Assembly: GCF_018129995.1 (NCBI RefSeq) | Contig: NZ_JAFCKS010000014.1 | Span: 20,573-84,572, forward strand | Length of the DNA: 64,000 nucleotides | Source of the DNA: Bradyrhizobium sp. SZCCT0153 | GTDB lineage: Bacteria > Pseudomonadota > Alphaproteobacteria > Rhizobiales > Xanthobacteraceae | Reading direction: 5' to 3' | In this document: positions 8,332 to 16,322 of the stretch, piece after piece | Numbering within the stretch: position 1 is the first letter of the stretch | How the letters are laid out: the number at the start of each line of letters is the position of its first letter | Program-made: the position numbers and the translations under genes | The notes under the pieces: model-generated | Databases searched by the model: none | The model's input: the letters and a program-made list of their open reading frames with translations, nothing else | Told to the model about the DNA's origin: nothing

Positions 8332-8850
8332 TCACTTCTTGCCCATGCACGAATCTTCGTTCTTGGTATAGGTGTCCAACTTGTCCTCGTGCTTGCTCGG
8401 TCGGGCGCGGCCCCAGGCCTCGTTGGAGCGGGCGCGCAGATAGACGTAGAGATCGTCCATGTAGCAGGCGACGTTCGGGTTATCGCCGAAGGCCGGCATC
8501 ACGTTCTCTGCGGCGGTCGAGATGTTCTTGCGGCCGGAGGCGACGACGCCGAGAAAATCGGCGTAGCTCATCGTCTTCAGCGAATCCTTCAGTGCCGGGG
8601 CGTAGGTCGAACCCATTCCATCCGGGCCGTGACACACATGGCAGTCCGAGTGATAGCGGCGGTATCCGGAATAAGTGTACCAGTCGACGGATCCGTCGGT
8701 GACCTTGTAGGTCGGGTTGCCTTCCTTATCGAGCCATTCGCCGGTTTCGTTCTGCTTGACGGCAGTCGGGTCACCGGAGCCGTCCGCGACGGCGATTCCC
8801 CCGGACGCGACCAAGAACATCACGGCAATGGCAGAGCAGATTTTACGCAA
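8332..8850 (-). CDS. xoxG: c-type cytochrome, methanol-metabolism related (XoxG role)
   Basis: 172-residue periplasmic cytochrome c with a Sec signal, one heme site C70-H-V-C73-H74 and likely distal ligand M118 (NVMPAFGD). Two extra cysteines (C129, C168) match the four-cysteine cytochrome family tied to methanol metabolism. The start is a TTG: GAGGAAAATC stands directly before it and it opens the signal peptide. Being the gene after xoxF, it is the expected electron acceptor of the XoxF dehydrogenase. The name xoxG is given for role and position; whether it is orthologous to Methylobacterium XoxG is not certain. Confidence 0.85.
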   Translation of the reverse strand: MRKICSAIAVMFLVASGGIAVADGSGDPTAVKQNETGEWLDKEGNPTYKVTDGSVDWYTYSGYRRYHSDCHVCHGPDGMGSTYAPALKDSLKTMSYADFLGVVASGRKNISTAAENVMPAFGDNPNVACYMDDLYVYLRARSNEAWGRARPSKHEDKLDTYTKNEDSCMGKK

Positions 8851-8930
8851 GAGATTTTCCTCGGAAGGCGTTCGGTGAGACGAGCCGGCGCGTGGAGTTG
8901 ATCCACGCGCCGGAGCGATGCTGAACAGGC

Positions 8931-10733
8931 CTAGTTGGGCAGCGAGAACACGGTCAGCGTACCGCCGAGTGCCGTGTAGTTGCTGAGGGCCGCGTAGCCG
9001 CCGACGGCGCCGAGACCGGCGTTCGGATCGGTCAGACCTGCCGCCAGACCGATGCCGGCCCAGCCGCCCACGCCGGAGAGCACTGCGACATACTGCTTGC
9101 CGCCGTTCTCATAGGTCGTGACGTTGCCGATGATGCCGGAGGGAGTCTTGAACTTGTAGAGCTCCTTGCCGGACTTGGCATCGACTGCCTTGAGGTAGCC
9201 TTCGAGCGTGCCGTAGAACACCACGCCGCCGGCGGTTGCGAGCGCACCCGACCAGACCGAGAACTGCTCCTTGTTCGACCAGACGATCTTGCCGGTCTTG
9301 CCGTCCCAGGCGATGAAGTTGCCCATGTGGGTTTCACCCTGCGGCGGATACATCGAGAGCGTCGCACCCACATAGGGCTGGCCCGCGGTGTAGCTCACCT
9401 TGAACGGCTCGTAGTCCATGCAGACGTGGTTGGTCGGAACGTAGAACAGCTGCGTGTCCGGCGAGTAGGCTGCCGGCTGCTCGTCCTTGGTGCCGAGCGC
9501 GGCCGGACAGATGCCCTTCACGTTGTGGTCCTCGCCCGCCTTGTCGGTCGAAGCTGCGTCCAGCACCTTCGGACGACCATAGGTCGGCGAGTTCTTGTCC
9601 ATGTCGACGCCGGAGGTCCAGTTCACCTTCGGATCGTACTTTTCGGCGACCAGGAGCTCACCGGTGGCACGATCGAGCGTATAGCCGAGACCGTTACGAT
9701 CGAAGTGCGTCAGCAGCTTGCGCGGCTGGCCGTTGATCGACTGATCCGACAGGATCATCTCGTTGACGCCGTCGTAGTCCCACTCGTCGTGGGGGGTCAT
9801 TTGATAGACCCACTTGGCAACGCCGGTGTCCGGGTTACGCGCCCAGATCGTCATCGACCATTTGTTGTCGCCGGGACGCTGCTTCGGATTCCAAGTCGAG
9901 GGATTGCCCGACCCGTAATAGACGAGGTTCAACTCGGGATCGTAGGAGATCCAGCCCCAGGTGGCACCACCGCCGATCTTCCACTGATCGCCTTGCCAGG
10001 TCTTGAGGCTCGAGTCCTTGCCGATCGGCTTGCCGAGCGCGGTGGTCTTGTCGTCGACCAGGATCTGGTTGTCCGGTCCTTCCGAGTACCCGCGCCAGAC
10101 CTCCTTGCCAGTCTTGATGTCGTAAGCGGTCATGTGGGCCTGAACGCCGAACTCGCCGCCGGAGATGCCGACCAGCACCTTGTCCTTGACGACCATCGGT
10201 GCCGACGTGCCCGTCTCGCCCTTGCTGGGATCGCCGTTCTTCGCGGACCATGCAACCTGACCGGTCTTGGCGTCGAGCGCGACCAGGGTGGTGTCGGCCT
10301 GATGCAGGAAGATCTTTCCGTCGCCGTAAGACAGGCCGCGGTTGACCGTGTCGCAGCACATCACCGGGATGACGTTCGGATCCTGCTTCGGCTCGTACCT
10401 CCAGACGATCTTGTTCTCGTTTGAAAGGTCAATAGCGTAGACCTTGTTCGGGAACGGCGTGTGGACGTACATCATGTTGCCGATGATCAGCGGGCCGCCT
10501 TCATGGCCGCGCAGCACGCCGGTCGAGAAGGTCCAGGCGACCTGGAGCTTGCCGACGTTTTGTGCGTTGATCTGGTTCAGCTTGGAAAAGCGGGTATTGG
10601 CGTAGTCGCCCGTGGGCATCACCCAGTCTTTTGGGTTCTGCGACATCTTGATCAGCTCGTCGTTGGCTGAAGCGCCGCCGACGGCGAGAGCCGCCGCGGA
10701 GCCAAGAAGGGTCGCCAGTAGCACCTTGCGCAT
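8931..10733 (-). CDS. xoxF: Lanthanide-dependent PQQ methanol dehydrogenase XoxF
   Basis: 600-residue periplasmic quinoprotein oxidising methanol (and perhaps formaldehyde) with cytochrome c as acceptor. Seen from the chosen start: signal peptide to about residue 23, vicinal C126-C127 (CCDTVNRG), metal ligands E194 (SGGEFG) and N277 (SGNPST), catalytic D319 and the lanthanide-specific D321 in WDYDGVNE. MxaF has Ala at the last position. The start at 10733 is fixed by GGAGGAATAAC; an in-frame ATG 48 bp upstream has no ribosome site. First gene of the leftward xoxF-cytochrome-frmA-gfa unit, divergent from an AraC-type regulator. No mxaI small subunit is in the window. Confidence 0.97.
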   Translation of the reverse strand: MRKVLLATLLGSAAALAVGGASANDELIKMSQNPKDWVMPTGDYANTRFSKLNQINAQNVGKLQVAWTFSTGVLRGHEGGPLIIGNMMYVHTPFPNKVYAIDLSNENKIVWRYEPKQDPNVIPVMCCDTVNRGLSYGDGKIFLHQADTTLVALDAKTGQVAWSAKNGDPSKGETGTSAPMVVKDKVLVGISGGEFGVQAHMTAYDIKTGKEVWRGYSEGPDNQILVDDKTTALGKPIGKDSSLKTWQGDQWKIGGGATWGWISYDPELNLVYYGSGNPSTWNPKQRPGDNKWSMTIWARNPDTGVAKWVYQMTPHDEWDYDGVNEMILSDQSINGQPRKLLTHFDRNGLGYTLDRATGELLVAEKYDPKVNWTSGVDMDKNSPTYGRPKVLDAASTDKAGEDHNVKGICPAALGTKDEQPAAYSPDTQLFYVPTNHVCMDYEPFKVSYTAGQPYVGATLSMYPPQGETHMGNFIAWDGKTGKIVWSNKEQFSVWSGALATAGGVVFYGTLEGYLKAVDAKSGKELYKFKTPSGIIGNVTTYENGGKQYVAVLSGVGGWAGIGLAAGLTDPNAGLGAVGGYAALSNYTALGGTLTVFSLPN

Positions 10734-11246
10734 AGTTATTCCTCCGTTGGTATTGTTTATTGTTTCCGAAGCATTGCTCAATCACCGGGCTTCTCGTCCG
10801 GCGTCTGCTCGTGCAGGGCGGTCACGATTGGGACCAGAAACGATGCTGTGGTGTTTTGTCCTCCTGATGAGAGCCACGGGTCCACGTGCAGGGCGGCCCG
10901 TTCTTGTTGTTCCTGCCGCAATCCCTAACGACTTCGTCATCGGGAAACTTGCCCAAGAGAGAAGCCGGTTTGCTTGACAGCGCACGGACGCGAAGATTTT
11001 GATTTTGCAGTAGCGAATTCAGCGGCTTCTGCATCGCGTTGGGACTACCTTCAACGCTCAGGTTCCCCTTGACGGCGCTGCGACTAAGGCGGAGGATTAA
11101 GTTTCAAGGGTGGCAATGGAACGATGGCGCTCGTTCTAGAAGATCGCTCAAAATCGAGGTAAACGTCACGCAATCTCGGCTGAGGGCTCCGGCAGCGCTG
11201 GTCGCGATTCGCGGAGAATCTCCGGATCAAACCAGTGGCTGGATTA
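10734..11246. promoter_or_regulatory. Divergent xoxF / araC-type regulator control region
   Basis: About 510 bp with no supported gene, between xoxF (minus) and the AraC-family gene (plus). A TTGACA hexamer at 10974 faces the regulator but lacks a good -10 at 17 bp. A 12-base direct repeat CGTGCAGGGCGG occurs near 10810 and 10884. The long leader is consistent with regulated xoxF expression. No riboswitch class was recognised. Confidence 0.45.
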
Positions 11247-12215
11247 ATGTCCGACACAATTCACAAGCTCTCGACGACCGGCATGACGCCGAAGCGGCAG
11301 ATCCAGAGCTGGATCGACGGGCTGACGAGCCTGTGTGGGCATTTCGACGTCGATCCGCTGGAAGCGTCCTCGCTCGAAGGCCGCATCGACTACACCTCCG
11401 TGTCGCGCCTGAAGCTTTGCCAGATCGAGGTGAGCCAGCACCGCATCGCGCACACGCTGGCGCGCGCCAAGACCAATGAACATCCGTATATCAAGATTCA
11501 TTTCCAGACTTACGGAGTGTCTTATTTCGAGCAGGAAGGCCGTCACATCGAGCTGAACCCGGGCGACATCATCGCCTATGACGTCTCATGCCCACATTCG
11601 ATCATCAGCCCCGCCTTCACGCGCCATGACGTGGTGATCGTGCCGAAGGCGCTGCTCCGCGACCGCGGATTCCCGTCGCAGCGGATGCCCGCCTGCAAGC
11701 TGTCCTCGCGGACGGGGACGGGGCGGATTGCGCATGATTTCGTTCATGCCACCTTCGACGAAGCGGCGAAGCTGTCGGCCAACAGCGCGGTCGGCGTTGC
11801 TGATTCGCTGATCGATCTCTTGCTGCTGCCGCTGCGCGAGGCCGACACGATGCTCGATCGCGTCGGGCCGGAGGCGATGTATGTGCGTGCCCAATTTTTC
11901 ATCCGGGAGCACCTGCGCGATCCGGACCTGTGCATCGACCAGATTTCCGCCGAGCTCGGCTGCTCCAAGCGCTATCTGCACATGCTGTTCTCCGAGCGCG
12001 GCACCACGGTGAGCGATTACATCTGGCAGGCGCGCCTGCAGAACTGCCGTCAGGAGCTCGAGGCCCACGCCGGCAAGACCATCACCGACGTCGCGTTCTC
12101 CTGGGGCTTCTCCAGCTCATCGCATTTCAGCCGGGTGTTCCGGAAATATTTCGGCGTGGTGCCGTCCTCGATCCACAAGGCGCAGCAGGGTGCTGCGGCC
12201 TCGGGCGAGCTTTAG
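11247..12215 (+). CDS. AraC-family transcriptional regulator
   Basis: 322 residues. The N-terminal half resembles the cupin-like AraC-binding domain (GVSYFEQEGRHIELNPGDIIAYDVSCPHS). The C-terminal half, about residues 215-310, has two helix-turn-helix units of HTH_18 type (CIDQISAELGCSKRYLHMLF and ITDVAFSWGFSSSSHFSRVFRKYFG). A GTG at 11235 is an alternative start. It is divergent from xoxF over a long shared control region, so it probably regulates xoxF or the alcohol operons. Related regulators control alcohol oxidation in other bacteria. The effector is unknown. Confidence 0.88.
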   Translation: MSDTIHKLSTTGMTPKRQIQSWIDGLTSLCGHFDVDPLEASSLEGRIDYTSVSRLKLCQIEVSQHRIAHTLARAKTNEHPYIKIHFQTYGVSYFEQEGRHIELNPGDIIAYDVSCPHSIISPAFTRHDVVIVPKALLRDRGFPSQRMPACKLSSRTGTGRIAHDFVHATFDEAAKLSANSAVGVADSLIDLLLLPLREADTMLDRVGPEAMYVRAQFFIREHLRDPDLCIDQISAELGCSKRYLHMLFSERGTTVSDYIWQARLQNCRQELEAHAGKTITDVAFSWGFSSSSHFSRVFRKYFGVVPSSIHKAQQGAAASGEL

Positions 12216-12248
12216 GCGAGCGCTCGCTGCGGCCGCCCGCCGACTCGC

Positions 12249-12674
12249 TCACGCCGATACGGCGATGTAGGGAATGCTGGCGAGCAGAGCGACGAGCAGG
12301 ACCGCGTTACCCAACATCCCGCTCCAATGCAGCCGCCGCAACCGACGCGGGGCTTCGGCATCGCCTGCGTCACTCGCGCTGAGCTGATCGTCCATCCGCG
12401 GCATGAACCAGCGGCGTCCCCAGATTGCCAGGGCTGCAATCAGGCCGACGCCGATCGCTGCGACCAGGCGACCGTCGAGCAGGAACGCTGCCGTTCCGAT
12501 GATTCCGGCGACGCGCATCACCAGAAAATGGGCATTGAACATTCCGCGCAGCAACTGGGCGACGGGCTGGATGTCCAGCTTCACCAGCAGGAAAGCGGGC
12601 GAAGCCAGCGTGAAATAGCCCATCGGAAACAGCAGAATGATCATGACGGCTACGGCGACGCCATCCGGTGTCAT
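12249..12674 (-). CDS. Small integral membrane protein
   Basis: 141 residues with about four hydrophobic segments (near 7-28, 45-62, 68-85 and 117-137) and a charged loop between the third and fourth (GRRWFMPRMDDQLSAS). No family recognised with confidence. It ends 33 bp from the convergent AraC-type gene. Start 12674 is preceded by AAAGG. Confidence 0.7.
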   Translation of the reverse strand: MTPDGVAVAVMIILLFPMGYFTLASPAFLLVKLDIQPVAQLLRGMFNAHFLVMRVAGIIGTAAFLLDGRLVAAIGVGLIAALAIWGRRWFMPRMDDQLSASDAGDAEAPRRLRRLHWSGMLGNAVLLVALLASIPYIAVSA

Positions 12675-12812
12675 GCGAGCGGCCTTTCTCGTCCGTGCGC
12701 TGATATCTCACGCCAGCGCTGCCAAATCATAGCGGAAGAATGGGCTTTCGACACTAGGCTTTGGTTGGACGCCGGGCAACGCAGGAGGGGGCCCGGCGGC
12801 GTCACCCGAGGT

Positions 12813-13802
12813 TCAGGCCGGCTCGAGACCGAGCGACTGCGCGCTCTCGATCCAGATCGGCAGCTCGCGTTGATACAACGCATTGGTCTCCTTGAAGCCG
12901 ATCGCGGGTTCGAGCACGAAGGTCGCGAGGACGTCCTTCACCTTCGGATCGTTGTTGGCGGCAACGCAAAGCTCCGCCAGGCGGTCGACGACCGGTTGCG
13001 GCGTCGCCTTCGGCACGGCCCAGCCGGAAAAGCCGCTGACGGTGAAGAACTTCGCCGTCGCGCCCTGTTCGGGCAACGTCTTCACGTTCGGGATCGCATC
13101 GACCTTTTTCGAATGGACCGCGAAGACGGTGCCGCGGTCGCTTTGCAGGACCGACTGCGCAGCAGTGAAGCTGCCCATCGCCGCATCGAGCGTGCCCTCC
13201 AGCATGCCCGTCCACATCGGAGCTTCGCCGCGGTAGTGGACCGGCTCGATCGAGAGGCCGTACTGCCTGTTGAGCTCGTGGATCGTCATGTGCGGAGACG
13301 AGCCCACGCTATAGGTGCCGAAATTGACCTTGCCGCTCTTGCGCGCGAAGGCGACGAAATCCTCCAGCGTCTTGACGCCGGTCTTGGGGTTCGCCACCAG
13401 CAGCAGGCCGGCGCCCGGAATGACGCTGACGAGCGTCAGATCCTTGTCCATGTCGTAGCCCGGATTCTTCATTACCACGCGGTTCATGATGTAGGTGGTC
13501 GAGATCGAGCACAGCATGGTGTGGCCGTCGGGCTCTGCGCGGGCGACCTCCGCCGTGCCGATCGCGCCCGAGGCGCCGGGCTTGTTCTCGACGACGACGG
13601 TCTTGCCGACCTGCTTGGAGATGAATTCGCCGTAGGCGCGCGCGAGCAGGTCGGTCTGTCCGCCGGCGGGATAGCTACAGATCATGCGAATTTGCCGCGA
13701 CGGCCACGCCGCCTGCGCCGAGACGCTGCGCGCGACGAAAGGCATCGCGAGTGCGCTGGTACCGGCGGCGACGAAGTGGCGGCGGTCGAATTTTGCGGAC
13801 AT
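12813..13802 (-). CDS. Tripartite tricarboxylate transporter-type (Bug) substrate-binding protein
   Basis: 329-residue periplasmic binding protein of the Bug/TctC family, which capture carboxylates or related small solutes. The N terminus has a Tat-like signal (DRRHFVAAGTSALAMPFV), and the family landmarks WPSRQIRMICSYPAGGQTD and VENKPGASGAIGT are present. GGAGGG precedes the start. No TctA/TctB membrane genes are adjacent, as is common for orphan Bug proteins in this group of bacteria. Ligand unknown. Confidence 0.9.
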   Translation of the reverse strand: MSAKFDRRHFVAAGTSALAMPFVARSVSAQAAWPSRQIRMICSYPAGGQTDLLARAYGEFISKQVGKTVVVENKPGASGAIGTAEVARAEPDGHTMLCSISTTYIMNRVVMKNPGYDMDKDLTLVSVIPGAGLLLVANPKTGVKTLEDFVAFARKSGKVNFGTYSVGSSPHMTIHELNRQYGLSIEPVHYRGEAPMWTGMLEGTLDAAMGSFTAAQSVLQSDRGTVFAVHSKKVDAIPNVKTLPEQGATAKFFTVSGFSGWAVPKATPQPVVDRLAELCVAANNDPKVKDVLATFVLEPAIGFKETNALYQRELPIWIESAQSLGLEPA

Positions 13803-13912
13803 GATTCCCTCCTGATTTTTGCCGAACCTACTGCATCAGGTCGTCCCCGCCATGGTCGGCAGGCGAGACAGATTGGCGCATTGGACGAGGCGGTGCGGTG
13901 CCCGTTTGCCCG

Positions 13913-14938
13913 TCACCCGGGCGAGCGTGCCTTTGGCGCGATCCATGGCCAGACGATCTCGGTCAGGGCCACCGCAATGAGGCCGAAGGCGCCGCCGATC
14001 AGCACGTTGACGATGCGCTCCTCCGCGATGCCGCTGGCGCCGCCGGCGAAGGAAGCGGCCAGCGCGATGAAGAAGCAGCGCAGGCCGAAGCCGACGATGT
14101 AACGCGAGAACGAGATCAGCGTGAGGGTGGCCGCAAGCACCGCAAGCGCATAACCGACCCGGCTTTGCGGCAGCACGGCACCGGCGAGGAAGCCGAGCGG
14201 CACGCCGACGACCGCGCCGATCGCCCGCTGCTTCAGCTTGCCGGTGGACGCCGCGAGATCGCCGACCACGACGCTTGCGGCCGACCACATCACCCATTGT
14301 CCCTGCGCGAGATCGAGGATCTCGACCAACGCCGCCGCGGCGAACACCGCCATGGCGGTTGCCGTTGCAGGCAGAAACCACTCTGCGGCGGGCGCTCCGA
14401 ACGACGTCGCCGCGGCGTCCCTGCGCTGGCGCTGGTCGTAAATCCGGATGCCGCAGACCAGCCCCAGCGCGATCGGAGAGGACACGATGATCAAGCCGGC
14501 ATGGCGCATCGCTTCGGAGGCGCTCACGCCCTCCCGCACCTCGCAGGCAAGATACACGGCGGGGATGAACACCCAATTTCCGAGCGTGCGGAAATGTTCG
14601 CCATGGCGCGTCACCGCGACCGCGAGGAATCCCGCGAGCCCCGTCAGAACTGCGAACAGCGGCTTGACGGGGCCTGCGAGGAACAGCACGGCAAAGGTGA
14701 CGAGGACGGCGAGATAATGCCACGCTATGACCTTTGGCGGCAGGTGCAGCCTGAGCGCGGGGATGAGCAGCGAGACCGCGATCAACCCAAGATTCAGCAG
14801 CGCCGTTTCGCGCGCGATAAAGTAGGCGGCGACCATCGGACCGACGACGATCAGCGCCCGCACGAGTTCGCCGGATTTGATTTCCCGGGAGAGCAGATCG
14901 CGCAGACCTGCGGCTGAGGGGATGGTCGGGGAGTTCAC
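13913..14938 (-). CDS. FUSC-like multi-pass membrane protein
   Basis: 341 residues with around ten hydrophobic segments, including two similar halves (near 45-110 and 205-320), as in FUSC / aromatic acid exporter-like proteins. The frame opens with GTG. No soluble domain seen. Convergent or overlapping partners are absent, and it lies between a Bug protein and a cytochrome/binding-protein operon without an obvious link. Export of an organic acid is the family expectation, but the substrate is not deducible. Confidence 0.7.
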   Translation of the reverse strand: MNSPTIPSAAGLRDLLSREIKSGELVRALIVVGPMVAAYFIARETALLNLGLIAVSLLIPALRLHLPPKVIAWHYLAVLVTFAVLFLAGPVKPLFAVLTGLAGFLAVAVTRHGEHFRTLGNWVFIPAVYLACEVREGVSASEAMRHAGLIIVSSPIALGLVCGIRIYDQRQRRDAAATSFGAPAAEWFLPATATAMAVFAAAALVEILDLAQGQWVMWSAASVVVGDLAASTGKLKQRAIGAVVGVPLGFLAGAVLPQSRVGYALAVLAATLTLISFSRYIVGFGLRCFFIALAASFAGGASGIAEERIVNVLIGGAFGLIAVALTEIVWPWIAPKARSPG

Positions 14939-15032
14939 AGGGCACCAAAGGGGTCGCGTGAAGCGCCACCTATAGCACGGAAATGACGTCGCTACTCGAG
15001 CGTGGCGCCGGCCGCCACGCTCTCGCTGCCTC

Positions 15033-15959
15033 TCACCGCTGGATGATCTTCATCCAGACGTCGCCCAGGATCGCGGGCTCGCGCGGCGGCAGATAGGTGA
15101 GGCCGGCCTGCCTGCCGAATTCGGCGATCCTGCCCTCGGCAGCGAGCCCGGTGAGCGCCTTGTTGGCGGCGTCGATCAACGCGGGATCGCTGGCGAGCCC
15201 GACATAGCCGCGATTGGCCCCGATCGGATAGTAATAGCCGGACGCGGTGATCGCCGTGTCGGGATGCGCGGCGCGATGGGCATCGAAGCGGCCGAGGTCG
15301 ATCAACGTCGCGTCGTAGTCGCCACGGGCAAGTGCGCCGAGGAGGTCGTCGCGGCCCGGGACGAGATGGGTGATGTCGTCGATCAGTCGTCCCTTGTCAA
15401 AGGTCATCAGGATGGCATCGCCGAGCGAGCCGCTCTCGATGACGAGGCGAAGCCCCGCAAGGCCGCCGATATCGCCGATCTTGCGGCCCTGCGCCTTCGG
15501 CCCGAGCACCACCGTCATCGGCGAGTAAACATAGGGCTGGCTCGGCGCGAGCACTCCCAGCGCGACACGGCGACGCCGGTCGTCGCGCGTGGCGCCGGCG
15601 AAATCGGGCAGGCGTGCCGTCTTCATGCCGGGCTTGACGAGGGAATCGGTCGTCAGCGCGTAGCCGCCGACCAGCGAGCAGCGCCCGTCGGAGAGCAACG
15701 CGTTGGCCTCGAGCTGCGGGCTCGAATCCTCATCGAGCTTGCTTTCGAACCATTGGATCCTGAGCGGCCGTCCCATCCGCTCCGCGATCGCCTGCGCCAG
15801 CAGCACGTCGAAGCCGGAGTCCGGCTTGCCCTTGTGATGCACCGAGAGCGGCGGCCGGTCCTCGTCGAGACAGATCGTCAGCGGATCGTCGGCCGCGCGG
15901 GCGACCGTGGCCGCAGCGAGGGTCGCGGCAATGCTCCAAGCGGCGAGCCAAGCCCTCAT
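15033..15959 (-). CDS. XoxJ/MoxJ-like periplasmic solute-binding protein
   Basis: 308-residue SBP_bac_3-type protein with a Sec signal ending near ARA. It contains the type II binding-protein pattern (LTICLDEDRPPLS, then SGFDVLLAQAIAERMGRPLRIQW). Its start overlaps the stop of the cytochrome gene by ATGA, so the two are translationally coupled. The order dehydrogenase, cytochrome, binding protein copies the F-G-J layout of xox clusters. By analogy it may help mature or deliver the apo-dehydrogenase rather than import a solute. A true amino-acid-type ABC role is possible, but no permease is adjacent. Confidence 0.82.
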   Translation of the reverse strand: MRAWLAAWSIAATLAAATVARAADDPLTICLDEDRPPLSVHHKGKPDSGFDVLLAQAIAERMGRPLRIQWFESKLDEDSSPQLEANALLSDGRCSLVGGYALTTDSLVKPGMKTARLPDFAGATRDDRRRRVALGVLAPSQPYVYSPMTVVLGPKAQGRKIGDIGGLAGLRLVIESGSLGDAILMTFDKGRLIDDITHLVPGRDDLLGALARGDYDATLIDLGRFDAHRAAHPDTAITASGYYYPIGANRGYVGLASDPALIDAANKALTGLAAEGRIAEFGRQAGLTYLPPREPAILGDVWMKIIQR

Positions 15960-16312
15960 GGCCTCCTCCGGCTCGAGATGAAGGCCCAGAGATCGCCGAT
16001 CTCATCGTCGCTGAGGATGTCGGCCCAGGGCGGCATCTTGTTGTTCTTGCCGTTCTTCACCGTGGTGACGAAGCGCGTCTTGTCGTCGGGAAAGGCGCGC
16101 AGGTCCGGCGTGATGGTGCCGGAATTCATCATATTGGGGCCGTGGCAGTGCGAGCATTTCGAAGCATAGGTCGACTTGCCGTGGTCGATCTGTGCCTGCA
16201 CGGGATTGGCGGTTGCGTCATCCGCGGCACGAGCGGTCGCCGCAAGCGCGACCGTCAGCACCGCGACGGTGGCGAGGATCGCCACCGTCTTGTGAGATAC
16301 TTTTCTCAGCAT
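15956..16312 (-). CDS. Monoheme cytochrome c, partner of the PQQ alcohol dehydrogenase
   Basis: 118 residues with a Sec signal (ATVAVLTVALAATARA), heme motif C53-S-H-C56-H57 and likely axial M93 (NKMPPWAD). The start at 16312 lies ten bases after the dehydrogenase stop and opens the signal peptide. The gene ends in an ATGA overlap with the following binding protein. Expected to pass electrons from the quinoprotein to the terminal oxidase. Confidence 0.9.
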   Translation of the reverse strand: MLRKVSHKTVAILATVAVLTVALAATARAADDATANPVQAQIDHGKSTYASKCSHCHGPNMMNSGTITPDLRAFPDDKTRFVTTVKNGKNNKMPPWADILSDDEIGDLWAFISSRRRP

Positions 16313-16322
16313 CGTGCCGTGG

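Noticed and set aside
7197..8702. 501-codon plus-strand open frame over frmA and the cytochrome
   Set aside because: Crosses two well-supported genes on the other strand and has no domain-like features.
10734..11246. Riboswitch or small RNA in the xoxF leader
   Set aside because: Long leader, but no conserved riboswitch motif or strong hairpin with T run could be recognised.
12813..14938. Tripartite tricarboxylate transporter operon
   Set aside because: Only the binding protein is of that type; the neighbouring membrane gene is FUSC-like, not TctA or TctB.
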